Of a stretch of DNA of 64,000 nt, positions 12,757 through 23,059 are shown in pieces. Under the pieces are notes generated by a model that worked only from the letters and a program-made list of their open reading frames with translations, was not told where the DNA came from and made no database searches. This stretch comes from Nakazawaea peltata (taxonomy: Eukaryota; Ascomycota; Pichiomycetes; Alaninales; Pachysolenaceae). The stretch lies in assembly GCA_001599355.1 (NCBI GenBank), contig BCGQ01000009.1:186001-250000 (forward strand). The letters run 5' to 3'. The position numbers and the translations under genes were made by a program. Numbering within the stretch: the first letter of the stretch is position 1; each line of letters begins with the position of its first letter.

Positions 12757-15740
12757 ATGGGTGTCCAAATGAAGGGTAAGTTGAAAACAGCGAGCAAATC
12801 CGGTCAGAATTGATCTTTTTCATAGTATCTAATTCCTTCACCACCAGATCATCTCCTTCTAAGTCGGTTACTAACACGTTATGTCTAGGGTTGACCCAGT
12901 TTATCGCGGATATTCGGAATGCGAAGGCTCAGGAGGAAGAGGACCGCAGAATTCAGGCGGAAATCGTGAATATCCAGCGCCAATTCGCCGATCATAAGAA
13001 CCTCTCTGGATATCAACGGAAGAAATACGTTTGCAAGTTGATCTTTATCTATCTTTTGGGACAAAACAAGCTTGATTTCGGGTTCATGGAGTCGATTGAG
13101 TTGTTGTCTTCCCATGTGTACTCTGAGAAGCAGATTGGATATTTGGCTATGGAGATTTTCATTGGTACAGATGAGAATTTACTTCTTACTGTGGTGAATT
13201 CTTTGCTTCAGGATTTGGGGTCATCGAATGCTGATTTTGTCGCGTTGGCATTGCAATGCGTGGGTACTTTAGCAGATGAGACTGTTGCCAATGTATTGGC
13301 CGACAAGGTCTTCGAGATCTTGAGATCTCCTACACTGCAAGTATCGTTGAAGAAGAAAGCATCATTGGCTCTTTTAAGACTTGTCAAATTGACTCCGGAT
13401 ATTTTATTTGAACAACATACTCCGTGGATTCCTAGAATTATCACGTTGCTTGATCATGAAGACTATGGACTTGCTCAGTCAGCTACATCATTGGTGATTT
13501 TCATAGCTAAAAATGACCCACAAAGTTGTAAAATTTGTATTGGATCTGTGATTAAAAGACTTGAACAACTCATCATCGATGGTCAATGTCCACTGGAATA
13601 TGAGTATTACGGTATTCCAGCTCCATGGTTCACTATTAAATTACTTTCTTTAGTAGAGATTTTGCTTCGAGAGTTGGGCACAGCTCTGTTTGATGGCCTT
13701 GCTTTAGAAACTTTGAAAAGAATTGTAGATATTTCGGTTGAGAAATCGATTAAGAAATCTCAAACTAACCTTAGCCAGCAAGCTAAGAATGTCCAATCTT
13801 CAATTTTATTCACATCTATCTCATTAGATGCCAATTTGGACCCCTCGGTAGAAAGAACCTCCGATATCATTAGAGCTCTTGGATCGTTATTGACTGCAGC
13901 TGAGACTAATACGAGATATTTGGCTTTGGATGTAATGATTAAGGTGTGTTCTAATGCAGATGCTTCTCTCACAAGAGCTGTAAATGAGTACTTATCAAAG
14001 GTATTGGCAGCTTTAAAAGACCGGGATATCTCGATCAGACGTAAAGCTTTAGATCTCTTGTATAAAATAGCCGATTCTTCATCTGTAGAGGACATTTGTG
14101 CGGAGCTCATTGACTGTCTTGCGACTGCAGATTATGCCATGAAGGGCGAGATTGCAATTAAGGTACTGGCTCTTGCAGAAATGTACGCTACTGATGCTTC
14201 TTGGTATATTGTGACGTTACTTAACTTGATTTCACTTGCCGGACATCAGTTAGCTGATGAAGTTTGGGAGAGAGTAATTCAAATCGTAGTTAATAATGAG
14301 AAAATCCAGCCTATGGCTGTCAAACATGTCATTAGGAAGTTGAAGACGAATGAATTCCCTGAGTCGATAATTAAGATCTCGGCTTTCATCATCGGGGAGT
14401 TTGGATCTTGTGTGGAGACGTCAATTAAACCACAAGAACAGTTTGAAAGTTTATATTCTAAATATTATTATTGTACATTTGGGACAAGAGCTATGATTTT
14501 GTCCTGTTTTTTGAAGATATATCTTCGCAACGATACTTTGAGACCAAGTATATTGGATTTGATCGAGTCCGAGACTCTTTCAATTGACTCAGAAGTACAA
14601 CAAAGAGCTGTAGAATATTTATCACTTTTGACAAGAGATGATGATTTGAATGCCGCAAAGATTGCAGTTCAAAATATGCCTCCATTCACTGGAAATACTT
14701 CACCTTTGATTACGAGATTAGGTGATGAAAGAGCTAGAAGTGGCACTATATCTTCAAGTGGTTCAGCTCAAGTTTTGGCCAAGACAAAGAGAGCTCTGAA
14801 ACCACTGCCTCCACCTCCAAGAAGGGCAAGAACTACCACGACAAGTTCTCATACAAGTTCATTGAGCCTGCAACCTACAAGTGACGTAAGCTCAAGATTA
14901 TCATCGAGTGACGTAGGATATAAATCTGATGAGGCTTTGAATGTAGACGTATTTTCCGACCCAAGAAAACTTCAACTGCAATTGAGTCCAAATTGGGACC
15001 AAGGATACTACAGATTGGTTCAATTTGACCAAGGTATTTTCTACGATAGTTCGATGTTGAAAATTATATATAGATGTAAAAGAGATGCTGGGAATACTTT
15101 GCATTTACAATTGACATATGTGAATCAATCTCCCGTGGTAATGAGTGGTCTTAGTGCTAGTTTCACATCTCCTAAAGGTCCTGAAGTGCCATATGTAATT
15201 ACTACTACTCAATTGTCCGATACTCAACTTGCTCCAGATGCTCGTACTGAACATCGGTTTGAAGTGTTAGTACGGTCAGTCTTTGAAGATTCTAAAGCTC
15301 CATTGTTGAACCTTAGTTTCATGTCCGGAACATTTAACCAAATCTGTTTAAGATTGCCTATTGTGACTATGAAGGTAGTCCAACCAACGGTGATTGGAAC
15401 AGCTGAAGAATTCTTCAAGAGATGGCAACAAATCTCTCTCTTAGGACCAGAGGGAGAATCTCAAAGAATATTCTCAGTCTCTCGTCCACAAAATCCTGCA
15501 TCTCTTGTCAGACTTATTGGAAGATTGGGATTGGCTAAGATCGATAATGTGGATCAAAACTTGAATAACATTGTAGGTGCTGGTATTTTACGGACTCTTA
15601 AACTGAACCATGGATGTTTGGTTAGATTGGAGATGGATGACGAGGGGTATCAATTCAGAGTTACCACCAGATGTACAGGTGTAGGAGTTGCTAAGATTAT
15701 TACAGACACTATAGTGGATTTATTTGAGCATGGATTATAA
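12757..15740 (+). CDS. APL3: AP-2 clathrin adaptor alpha subunit (spliced)
   Basis: Exons 12757-12775 and 12889-15740 join to 956 residues. The intron has GTAAGT, TACTAAC at 12869-12875 and TAG. The spliced N terminus reads MGVQMKGLTQFIADIRN, the hallmark start of AP-2 alpha (family MRGL-x-FISDIRN); the unspliced frame lacks it. AP-2 links clathrin to cargo and PI(4,5)P2 at the plasma membrane in endocytosis. Residues 1-600 form the helical armadillo trunk (RKKYVCKLIFIYLLG, GYLAMEIF), about 625-690 a Ser/Pro-rich hinge, and about 700-956 the appendage. Yeast Apl3 is 1025 residues, so length fits. Confidence 0.95.
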
Positions 15741-15962
15741 TTATAATGGATATTGATTGTCTTGAGTAGTAAGTAGTCAAATTAAGGTTTAGATAATGGA
15801 GAAAATATGTATAATCTTAAGATCCGGAGAAGATTTATGCATAATCTAGAGATAACCCCTTTAAAGTTTAAAATTTCGTAGAAGCTCAAAGAAAAAATTA
15901 AGCGCTCATCAACTAAACGAAAGTTTGGCTAAGTTTTCCCGAGGATTTAAGGTGGAAAGTTG

Positions 15963-16781
15963 ATGTTCATAGCGAGAAGAAACGTGGTATCAAGCTTTGG
16001 GAAACAGTTTGTAAGATATAAAAGAATGTCAGCCGAGAACACTAGTCTTGAATTTACTGCCGAAAGAGCAGCAGAATTGACTGAGAATGCAAAGATCATT
16101 GCTGATCAAGTAAAGGCGCTGGTGGAGAGTAATGGGGCCAACGGCAGAGATGTGAGATTGGTTTGTGTGTCGAAATTGAAACCTGCCAGTGATATCCAAG
16201 CTTTATATGAACAAGGGTACCGTCATTTTGGTGAGAATTACGTTCAAGAGCTCATTGAGAAGAGTAAAGTTTTACCTAAAGACATTCTGTGGCACTTTAT
16301 TGGAGGTTTACAGACCAACAAATGTAAGGACTTAGCTAAGAATATCGATAATTTGTATGCTGTGGAAACGATTGACAACATTAAGAAGGCTCAAAAATTG
16401 AATGATCAAAGATCCCAGACCACTTTTGGCCCAATTAACGTCTACATTCAAGTCAACACCTCAGGTGAAGAGCAAAAAAGTGGTTGTCCGCCAACAGAAG
16501 TTTTGGAATTAGCCAAATTCATTGTGGAAAAATGTGATAAAATCAAATTAGAAGGATTAATGACGATCGGATCAATTCTGGCATCGACTTCTTCCGATGA
16601 AAATCAAGATTTCAAAACTTTAGTAGCTACTGCCTCAGAAGTCGAACAAGCTATTGGCTACAAATTAGAATTATCTATGGGAATGAGTAGTGATTTTAAA
16701 GAGGCTATCAGACAAGGGTCTACATCAGTTCGTGTTGGTAGTAATATTTTTGGGTCTCGTCCTCCAAATAATGGACATTAA
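15963..16781 (+). CDS. PLP homeostasis protein (PROSC/YggS family, YBL036C-like)
   Basis: A 272-residue, single-domain, alanine-racemase-fold protein that binds pyridoxal 5'-phosphate and buffers vitamin B6; it has no known catalytic role. Motifs: VCVSKLKPASD with the PLP-binding Lys, FGENYVQEL, WHFIGGLQTNK, VNTSGEEQKSG, GLMTIG, LSMGMSSDF and the C-terminal VRVGSNIFGSR phosphate-binding loop. Residues 1-21 before a second in-frame ATG (16026) are rich in Arg and Lys without acidic residues and resemble a mitochondrial presequence, so initiation at 15963 or 16026 could give mitochondrial and cytosolic forms. Length without the extension is close to the yeast protein (257 aa). The TTG one codon upstream of 15963 is ignored. 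Confidence 0.9.
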   Translation: MFIARRNVVSSFGKQFVRYKRMSAENTSLEFTAERAAELTENAKIIADQVKALVESNGANGRDVRLVCVSKLKPASDIQALYEQGYRHFGENYVQELIEKSKVLPKDILWHFIGGLQTNKCKDLAKNIDNLYAVETIDNIKKAQKLNDQRSQTTFGPINVYIQVNTSGEEQKSGCPPTEVLELAKFIVEKCDKIKLEGLMTIGSILASTSSDENQDFKTLVATASEVEQAIGYKLELSMGMSSDFKEAIRQGSTSVRVGSNIFGSRPPNNGH

Positions 16782-17047
16782 TAAAATTTTTGATTCCTTT
16801 AAGTGTTAAATAAATTTCACCCCATTCAATGCCGCATTCTCCACTAAACGATTTCTTATCGGTGAAAAATCTGCTGATAAGAAAATGGCAGGGAAAATCG
16901 TAGGAAATGGCAGGAAAATAGCAGGAAAATAGGCGGGAAATTGGCGCTCGCATAGATTTTTTCTTTGGAGATTTCCTACTTAAGCCAGGAGTTAGAAGGA
17001 CAAGACTGAGATCAAGTAGTGCCACACGTCCAGTAAGTCTGTTGATA
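16782..17047. promoter_or_regulatory. SEC59 upstream region with GGCAGGAAAAT repeats
   Basis: 266 bases. Units close to GGCAGGAAAAT, AGCAGGAAAAT and GGCGGGAAAT repeat between about 16887 and 16943; GGCGGGAAA-like boxes resemble E2F-type sequences, but in yeast no such factor is expected. No gene seen. Confidence 0.4.
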
Positions 17048-18745
17048 ATGCCACCAAAAACCAGAAAATCAGGTGTAGTTCAAGGGAGATCCGATAAAAA
17101 ATCAACTCCTGAGAGTATCTCTCAAAGAATCCACAGAGAACAGCTCTATGAAGAAGAACAGAAACTGTTGAGAAAGGCTGAGGAGACCAAGAACCTCAAA
17201 AACGCCACCAATCCCGGCTTGAGTCCTTTACAAAACAGTCAGATGGCTTTATTTAAAGGTATCTTGGAGTACTTGCAAGTGAATTTCACCTCCGAGAGTT
17301 TCGTCATCACTTTATTGTTGGGTTTCATCATCAATTTGATGTACGCCAAGTACTCTGAGGTGTTCCCGAAGGAGGTGAGCGCTATTGGGTTCTGTTGGTT
17401 GGGATGTTTGTCGTCGTTTGTGATGACACAGATCTCTAAGCAGAAACAGATCAACAAGGCCATCACGGACGGCGAGATCCAGAGGGGTTCTCCAGAATCT
17501 CTTGCCGCCGCTCCACCTTTTGAATGTGTATTGGCCACGATTATTCCAGTTTTGATTTGCTTCGTCTTTGCCAAGGATTTGATCATTATCAACCTTGCTA
17601 TGCCTTTCCTTTTATTGGACTTGCCTTCGGCTCTTAAGGTGTTCATTGCTGTGACTGTCTTGTTCAATTTCGAGGATTCTGACGACGTCATCAAGTCTAC
17701 TTTTATTCCAATTTTCCATTACATTTTGGATTCCAGTCTTGCTTATTATGTTGGAGACTCTTTGACTTCCGTAGAGACTTATACTTTTGCTATGGTATTC
17801 ATCAACATGATGTACGGTATCAAGGATGACGGGAATGTTATTCTTGTTATTTTCAAGTATTTAGTCTACTGGTTCGGTGGATTGAGTTACATTTCATTTG
17901 TAGTTTTCCCATACTTGAACATGATCAAATCTGCTGGTGTTAAGAAGGTGATTAGTTGGGTTTATTTAGTTGGATTTGCAGTTCTGTTGTACTATGGTGT
18001 CACTAAGACTTTAACTCCAATTCTCGGCGAACCTCCAATCACTTGGTTAGTCAATTTCTTGACCTCGACTCAGTTGAGATTCCAAATCTTCCAAATCTGG
18101 ATCGCTCTCTTTGTCACCTTAGTACCGTTAGTATTATATTTTGCCCCATCTTGGGAGTTACAAATCCGTAGAAAGAGCTGGCATTTCATCTTGTTGGGAA
18201 TGTTATTATACCCATTGATTGTCGATCCAGAATTAGTTTCGATGGCTTTAGTAGGTTTGATTGGTATTTTCGCCGTTGTTGAGGTATTGAGAGCTTCTAA
18301 GATCGAACCTTTCAGTTCGACAATCGACTCTCTTTTCAAACCTTTCGAAGACGAAAGAGATACTAAAGGTCCAATTGTGATTTCATATTTGTTTTTACTT
18401 GCCGGTGTTGCTTTCCCAATTTTCACCTCAAATTCCGTCGCTGGTTTGATCTCTTTAGGTGTAGGAGATGCTCTGGCTTCTATTGTTGGCAAACATATCG
18501 GCCAAATCAACTGGTTCGACCGTAAAAAGACCATGGAAGGTTCAATGGCTTTCATCTTCACCTCAACTCTGGCATTTTATTTGTACAAATATCTTGGTGG
18601 AGTTGATTATAGTTGGAATACTATTTTCATGAGCACGGTCTTTACCCTGATCCTCGAGGGATTGAGTGATCTGAATGACAATTTGTTAGCCCCATCGTTC
18701 ATGTTATTGATGTTGGAGGTTTTACATGAGATCAATCAAGAATAA
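17048..18745 (+). CDS. SEC59: dolichol kinase Sec59
   Basis: A 565-residue polytopic ER membrane protein that phosphorylates dolichol with CTP, the last step in making the dolichyl-phosphate carrier for N-glycosylation, O-mannosylation and GPI anchors. A hydrophilic 60-residue N terminus is followed by about 13-15 hydrophobic segments. The conserved C-terminal third carries RRKSWHF-x-LLG, GVGDALASIVGKHIG and DRKKTMEGS, matching the CTP-binding region of the dolichol kinase/phosphatidate cytidylyltransferase superfamily. Yeast Sec59 has 519 residues. ATG 17048 is chosen; upstream TTG codons are not plausible starts. Confidence 0.92.
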   Translation: MPPKTRKSGVVQGRSDKKSTPESISQRIHREQLYEEEQKLLRKAEETKNLKNATNPGLSPLQNSQMALFKGILEYLQVNFTSESFVITLLLGFIINLMYAKYSEVFPKEVSAIGFCWLGCLSSFVMTQISKQKQINKAITDGEIQRGSPESLAAAPPFECVLATIIPVLICFVFAKDLIIINLAMPFLLLDLPSALKVFIAVTVLFNFEDSDDVIKSTFIPIFHYILDSSLAYYVGDSLTSVETYTFAMVFINMMYGIKDDGNVILVIFKYLVYWFGGLSYISFVVFPYLNMIKSAGVKKVISWVYLVGFAVLLYYGVTKTLTPILGEPPITWLVNFLTSTQLRFQIFQIWIALFVTLVPLVLYFAPSWELQIRRKSWHFILLGMLLYPLIVDPELVSMALVGLIGIFAVVEVLRASKIEPFSSTIDSLFKPFEDERDTKGPIVISYLFLLAGVAFPIFTSNSVAGLISLGVGDALASIVGKHIGQINWFDRKKTMEGSMAFIFTSTLAFYLYKYLGGVDYSWNTIFMSTVFTLILEGLSDLNDNLLAPSFMLLMLEVLHEINQE

Positions 18746-19126
18746 AAGTATATAAAAGTTAGGTAATATAGATAATTTTAGGAATTGTAGTTGGTTGGGG
18801 TGTAGTGGGTGGTATATGGGGGTGAGGATGGGTTGGGGTGAGATCGGTGACGGGTCAGGGCCAGTTCTGGACCAAGTCGGTGCCTCTTAATGGAGATATC
18901 TGTCATCTTTCAACTATTCTTCAGGTCCGTATTACTATATTAGGAAATATACTTCACCTTCTTACTTAGGCAATCATAATCCAACTTTTCTGAGAATCTA
19001 TAATTTCCTTATTAAGTAATCACCTGCCCTTCCTTTAATGGAAATAATCTAAATCTCAGATCATCTCACTCATCATCTCACTGATCATACACCGACTTCC
19101 ATTGCTCAGGATAACAACCTATTAAG
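18746..19126. promoter_or_regulatory. intergenic region with G-rich tract
   Basis: 381 bases. From 18789 to 18860 the plus strand is G/T-rich (runs such as GGTTGGGGTG, TGGGGGTGAGG, GGGTTGGGG), which could form G-quadruplex structures in the SEC59 3' flank. From 18935 to 19020 several TTAGGAAAT/CTTACTTAGG/CCTTATTAAG elements resemble half or degenerate Mcm1 sites. No gene seen. Confidence 0.4.
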
Positions 19127-19666
19127 ATGGACTCCACCCCAGAAGATGATGTACTGGTTATATCGACCATCCTTAAGAAATTCCAGGCAAGTTCCTCCAC
19201 TGATGAACTGGATCTAACTCTGATGATAGAACAGCAAATACAAAGGCTTCGAGACCGCGTTAAGATCGATGAACAAGACCAAATAACTTCTCATTTCGAT
19301 AAGACAACCCCAGATAAAGATTACTCAGATGAACTCAGCGAGCTCTCAAGACTCAGAAATGATAATATAAAACTCATACTACAATTACAACGACAAGAAT
19401 TCTTCAAGACTTGTTATGAGAAATTACTAGGAGAACATCAAGATTTATTGGATTCGATCAATATTTCGGTGACAAATAGGAAACAATTTGTTGATATGAA
19501 GGTGGCGAATGACGAGCTGAGGTATAAGGAGAGGTATGAGCAGTTGAAGAGAGAGATTGAGGAATTGAAGAGGGAGAATTCTAAGTATGAGGCGGTGTTC
19601 TCGAGTAGTATGGAGAGGGTTAAGAGGGAGCTTGAGGGGTTGGAGAACTCCGAGGGTACGAAGTAG
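19127..19666 (+). CDS. small coiled-coil protein, function unknown
   Basis: A 179-residue hydrophilic protein with two predicted coiled-coil stretches (about residues 65-105 and 125-172, rich in Leu, Glu, Arg, Lys). There is no signal peptide or membrane segment. The fold would fit a small kinetochore or spindle-pole subunit, but I recognise no family. The frame is open from its ATG with ordinary codon use, and the promoter side contains Mcm1-like elements. The last codons (SEGTK) are made by the first unit of a CCGAGGGTAC repeat that continues past the stop, suggesting the 3' end of the gene was extended or altered by that repeat. Confidence 0.65.
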   Translation: MDSTPEDDVLVISTILKKFQASSSTDELDLTLMIEQQIQRLRDRVKIDEQDQITSHFDKTTPDKDYSDELSELSRLRNDNIKLILQLQRQEFFKTCYEKLLGEHQDLLDSINISVTNRKQFVDMKVANDELRYKERYEQLKREIEELKRENSKYEAVFSSSMERVKRELEGLENSEGTK

Positions 19667-19731
19667 AAATCCGAGGGTACCACGCCGAGGATATCACGTG
19701 CACACCGAGGGTACGAAACAAAACTCCGAGG
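19650..19731. repeat. CCGAGG(GTAC) repeat array
   Basis: CCGAGG occurs at 19650, 19671, 19685, 19705 and 19726, four times followed by G and three times by GTAC, with spacing of 21, 14, 20 and 21 bases. A CACGTG E-box lies between units at 19695-19700. Directly after come interspersed GGCACCG/GGCACTAGG units to about 19800. The array begins inside a coding region and fills the convergent 3' gap to NOP58. Confidence 0.75.
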
Positions 19732-20004
19732 GCTAATCTCACCTATCAATTACTGCACTACCGGGCACTAGGCACCGAGCACTTGGCACCGGGCACCAGC
19801 ACTACACACATATCACAATATTTTACAATCAGTTCTTTCACTAGAGAAATTATATAACAAACTAATATGTAGAGGTAAATGACAACAACGTATAATTTCT
19901 CATAACCGGAAACCTAAATTAAACATAGATGCAGCTTCTCCAAAGACAAGATGGGAAAGAGACAAAAAGAGCAGAAAAAATCAAGTAGAGTTGATGGAGA
20001 TGAT

Positions 20005-21537
20005 TTATTTCTTAGATTTCTTCTCCTTCTTCTCCTTCTTCTCCTTCTTTTCCTTCTTCTCTTTCTTTTCTTTCTTCTCCTTCTTCTCCTTCTTCTTTTG
20101 AGATTCTTCCTCCTCGTCATCTTCATCTCTCTTACGCTTCTTATCTTTCTTTTCCTTCTTCTTCTTGTCCTTCTTCAGTTTCTTTTCTTCGGAGTCGGAC
20201 TCGTCATCGGAGTCTTCGGTCTTGGAGGATTCTGGAACGGCATCGGCATCGGCATTGTAAGAAGCCTTACCGGAAATCTCAACCTTCTTTTGTTCTCTAA
20301 CAATCTTAGAAGTAGTTCTCAAGTCACGACCTTCCAAAGCACTTAATCTGGACTCAACCTTAGCTCTGACATCCAAACCAATATCACCAGAGTCGTCTCT
20401 CTCTTCAGCCAAAGCATCGTAACGTAAGGCAACGGCAGCCTTAGCAGCCAAGACTCTGGCAATCTTACCCTTGTTCTTACCAGAAGCTTGACCAACCAAA
20501 GAAGCATGGTATAACAAACCATACTTTGGAGTATCGTGCTTGGTCTTCAAAGCTCTGAACAAAGCCTTCTCGGCACCCAAAATTTGAATAGTGGAAGCTG
20601 GAGCCTTAGCCAAAGATACCAAAGAACCAGCATGAGCAATTAATCTAGCACCAACTAACTCTCCAACTAATTGTGTAAGGTTTGGAGCAATAGCCTTCAT
20701 TCTAGAAGACAAGTAGTTAGATAATTGTTCTCTGTATTCGGCAAACTCGACAATTTGTTGAGCCAAAGCCTTGATATTAATCAAATCAATCTCGGTGATC
20801 TCGGTACCCATGGAAACCTCAGCAGCAGACTTAACTTGCAGCTCAGATTCTTCTGGTAAAATCTCACTTAAATCGACATCGGCAGCGTTTGATCTAACAC
20901 CCATGGTCAAGATAATTCTAGCATAAGCAACGGAATCTACAATGATCTTGGCCAATTCTGGGAAGTGCCAACCGTACCATTCCTTACATCTCATGGCATA
21001 AGTGTTCAACTCCTTATCCAAATCATCCAATAATGCAATAGCTTGAACAATCATGGTGTCTACCTTGTCGGCAGAGAACTTCAATTTATGACGACCAATA
21101 GAGTGAGATAAACCTAAAGACATAGTGGACAAATCCTTGTCAGTTAAACCTGGTAATACTTCTGGCAAGTACTCTCTAATAGCTCTATAGATATCTAAAG
21201 TGACGGCATCACTGACGACGGAGAAGTTCAATCCCAACTTGTTAATAGCATTAGCCAATTTGGTGTCAGAAACGATCAAAGTGGTCTTCTTGTCAGCCTT
21301 ATGTTCCTTCAACAAGTTAGACAATTGGTCAGAGACCTTACCTTCAATGACAGCGTTAGCCTCTTCCAAAGCATTAGCAGCACTGTTAAACTTGGAGAAA
21401 GCTGCAATCTTGAACTGGTTGGCAACCTTCTCAGCCGAGTTCAAATCGGTGATCAAAGAGCTCGATTTGTAGATCTTCTTGTCGGAAGCCTTCAATAAAG
21501 CATAACCTGCTGCTGTTTCTGTTAAAACAAAAGACAT
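20005..21537 (-). CDS. NOP58: box C/D snoRNP core protein Nop58
   Basis: A 510-residue nucleolar protein, the same length as yeast Nop58 (511). With Nop56, Nop1 and Snu13 it forms box C/D snoRNPs that guide 2'-O-methylation and processing of pre-rRNA. The NOP5 N-terminal domain starts [20 protein letters not shown]; the central coiled-coil/NOSIC region carries [11 protein letters not shown]-like sequence (here [15 protein letters not shown]); the Nop domain has [30 protein letters not shown] and the [14 protein letters not shown]-like motif. The tail (about residues 425-510) is an acidic patch followed by a long Lys-Lys-Glu repeat typical of Nop56/58. An RRPE element lies about 100 bases upstream. 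Confidence 0.96.
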   Translation of the reverse strand: MSFVLTETAAGYALLKASDKKIYKSSSLITDLNSAEKVANQFKIAAFSKFNSAANALEEANAVIEGKVSDQLSNLLKEHKADKKTTLIVSDTKLANAINKLGLNFSVVSDAVTLDIYRAIREYLPEVLPGLTDKDLSTMSLGLSHSIGRHKLKFSADKVDTMIVQAIALLDDLDKELNTYAMRCKEWYGWHFPELAKIIVDSVAYARIILTMGVRSNAADVDLSEILPEESELQVKSAAEVSMGTEITEIDLINIKALAQQIVEFAEYREQLSNYLSSRMKAIAPNLTQLVGELVGARLIAHAGSLVSLAKAPASTIQILGAEKALFRALKTKHDTPKYGLLYHASLVGQASGKNKGKIARVLAAKAAVALRYDALAEERDDSGDIGLDVRAKVESRLSALEGRDLRTTSKIVREQKKVEISGKASYNADADAVPESSKTEDSDDESDSEEKKLKKDKKKKEKKDKKRKRDEDDEEEESQKKKEKKEKKEKKEKKEKKEKKEKKEKKSKK

Positions 21538-21637
21538 CTTACTTGGTATAGGTATCGAGATTCAGCCTTTTCAACTACCCTTCTATTTAAAATCTCTTTC
21601 CTTCTTAAAAATTTTTTTAAGTTTCTTTTTATTAGGC

Positions 21638-21652
21638 TGAAAAAATTTTTCA
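21638..21652. promoter_or_regulatory. RRPE motif upstream of NOP58
   Basis: TGAAAAAATTTTTCA is a near-palindromic ribosomal-RNA-processing element, 101 bases before the NOP58 ATG. A second A/T block (AAAAATTTTTTTAA, 21607-21620) lies closer to the gene. RRPE controls ribosome-biogenesis genes through Stb3 in S. cerevisiae. Confidence 0.6.
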
Positions 21653-21936
21653 CATTCAAGGAGCAGATGAGTTACCCGGCTTTGGGGATGGGGGAGGGCA
21701 GAAGGGGCAGAAGAGGAAGAAGCTGAAGGGCACAAACAACAGCGCAAACTAACAGCTAAGGGGCAGAAATATTAAAGGGGTGAGGGTAAGAGGGCAGGGG
21801 TGAGGGGGGACTGTGATGGAGAGATGAGAATGTGAAGGGACATAGCTGCGGGGGGAAGGACCCAGAATCTGATCCAAGAATGTCAGACAAGTGGTCTCTG
21901 GTCTCTGGTCTCTGGCCACTAATTTCTGGCCATTTC
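21653..21936. promoter_or_regulatory. G-rich spacer with GGTCTCT triplication
   Basis: 284 bases between NOP58 and the next minus-strand gene. The plus strand is strongly purine and G-rich (GGGGATGGGGGAGGG, GGGGTGAGGG). Three exact GGTCTCT units occupy 21893-21913. No gene seen. Confidence 0.4.
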
Positions 21937-22875
21937 TCAGTTCATCACCAAATCATAAATACTACAATCATCTAACCTTAAATGTGATCTAGTAATCCTT
22001 TTAAAGGAATTCAGGGGCTGTGAATTTTCTTTAGGTAGAGATTCAGATTCAATTGGGGGTGGGATTGTAGTGGAATTATCATTGATCTCTCCCCCCTGAT
22101 CTAATTCCTTACTGACCTCATCAATACACCCCGATTCCTCCATCAGATCACCTAAAGATACCCTCTCATGGTCGTGTATATTCCCCTGATATTCTTTCTC
22201 TCCCAAGCGGTTAAAATCCAATTGGAAGTCACTTAATGTACTGTCCAACCCAACAATGGAATCAAATTGTAACATTATTTGTTCTAATTTAGTTAACCTC
22301 TGTTCAATTGATATCAAGTCAGCTTGTCTTTGCTTCGACATCAAAGAATTTATCTGATTTTTAACTATGGAACAAATGCTGTGGTGAAGATCCAGCTCTG
22401 AAAAAGAGAGAGATGAGGAGGAATTATTGTTACTTGACAGTTCATCCCTATGGTATGCTATAGGGGATCCTTTCTGTCTAATCTGCTCATCCCCATGGAA
22501 TTCCCGTTCTTTGGTCATCTGACCCCCTGATGTTCCCTCTTTAAGACTCCTCTCAATCCTCTTCATAATCTCAGCCTGCTCAACTAATCCACATCTCACC
22601 TCTTCAACACATTTCCTCATTGATATAGACTCCAATTCCAACCTGGCACCCCATTTCAACAAATACTCAGCGTTCTTTCCATTATTTCCCCCCTCATATC
22701 CTCCCCTTTCTCTTTCTCTTTCTCTATCACCCCCTTTACTACCAGACATACACAGTGTAGTATTCAGAGAGACAATTTCAGGCTGAGTCCAAAACATGGG
22801 GAAATTCTCAGCTGGAGAACTACCTCCTGAACCACTTTTGGAACCTCCTCCTAATCCTTCGTTATATAAAACCAT
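21937..22875 (-). CDS. hypothetical protein with central coiled coil
   Basis: A 312-residue hydrophilic protein that I do not recognise. The N terminus is Gly/Ser-rich with a run of Arg-Glu repeats near residues 50-60. Helical, coiled-coil-prone stretches lie at about 75-115 (with CVEEVRCGLVEQAEIMKRIER) and 160-215. The C terminus (FKRITRSHLRLDDCSIYDLV) looks the most conserved. The size and layout are like the meiotic recombination scaffold Mer2/Rec107, but no motif proves it. The ATG at 22873-22875 is used; the TTG before it is not needed. It is divergent from LSM8, sharing a 184-base promoter. Confidence 0.6.
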   Translation of the reverse strand: MVLYNEGLGGGSKSGSGGSSPAENFPMFWTQPEIVSLNTTLCMSGSKGGDRERERERGGYEGGNNGKNAEYLLKWGARLELESISMRKCVEEVRCGLVEQAEIMKRIERSLKEGTSGGQMTKEREFHGDEQIRQKGSPIAYHRDELSSNNNSSSSLSFSELDLHHSICSIVKNQINSLMSKQRQADLISIEQRLTKLEQIMLQFDSIVGLDSTLSDFQLDFNRLGEKEYQGNIHDHERVSLGDLMEESGCIDEVSKELDQGGEINDNSTTIPPPIESESLPKENSQPLNSFKRITRSHLRLDDCSIYDLVMN

Positions 22876-23059
22876 TTTCAATTACCCAACCTCTCCAATT
22901 TATCGCCTCCTCATCTCCTCATCACCCCTCTCATCTCTTTCACCTTTAACTGTTTTGGGAAATTTAACCCATACACGACCTTTTATATAAACAAAGATCC
23001 AAATGAGAGGGCGCTAAGTGAAGCGATTGAGGAGAGTGAAGAGCCAGCTAAGACTAGAC

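Noticed and set aside
19914-20126. Arg/Lys-rich and Leu-rich frames opposite the NOP58 tail
   Set aside because: Shadows of the Lys-Lys-Glu repeat of Nop58.
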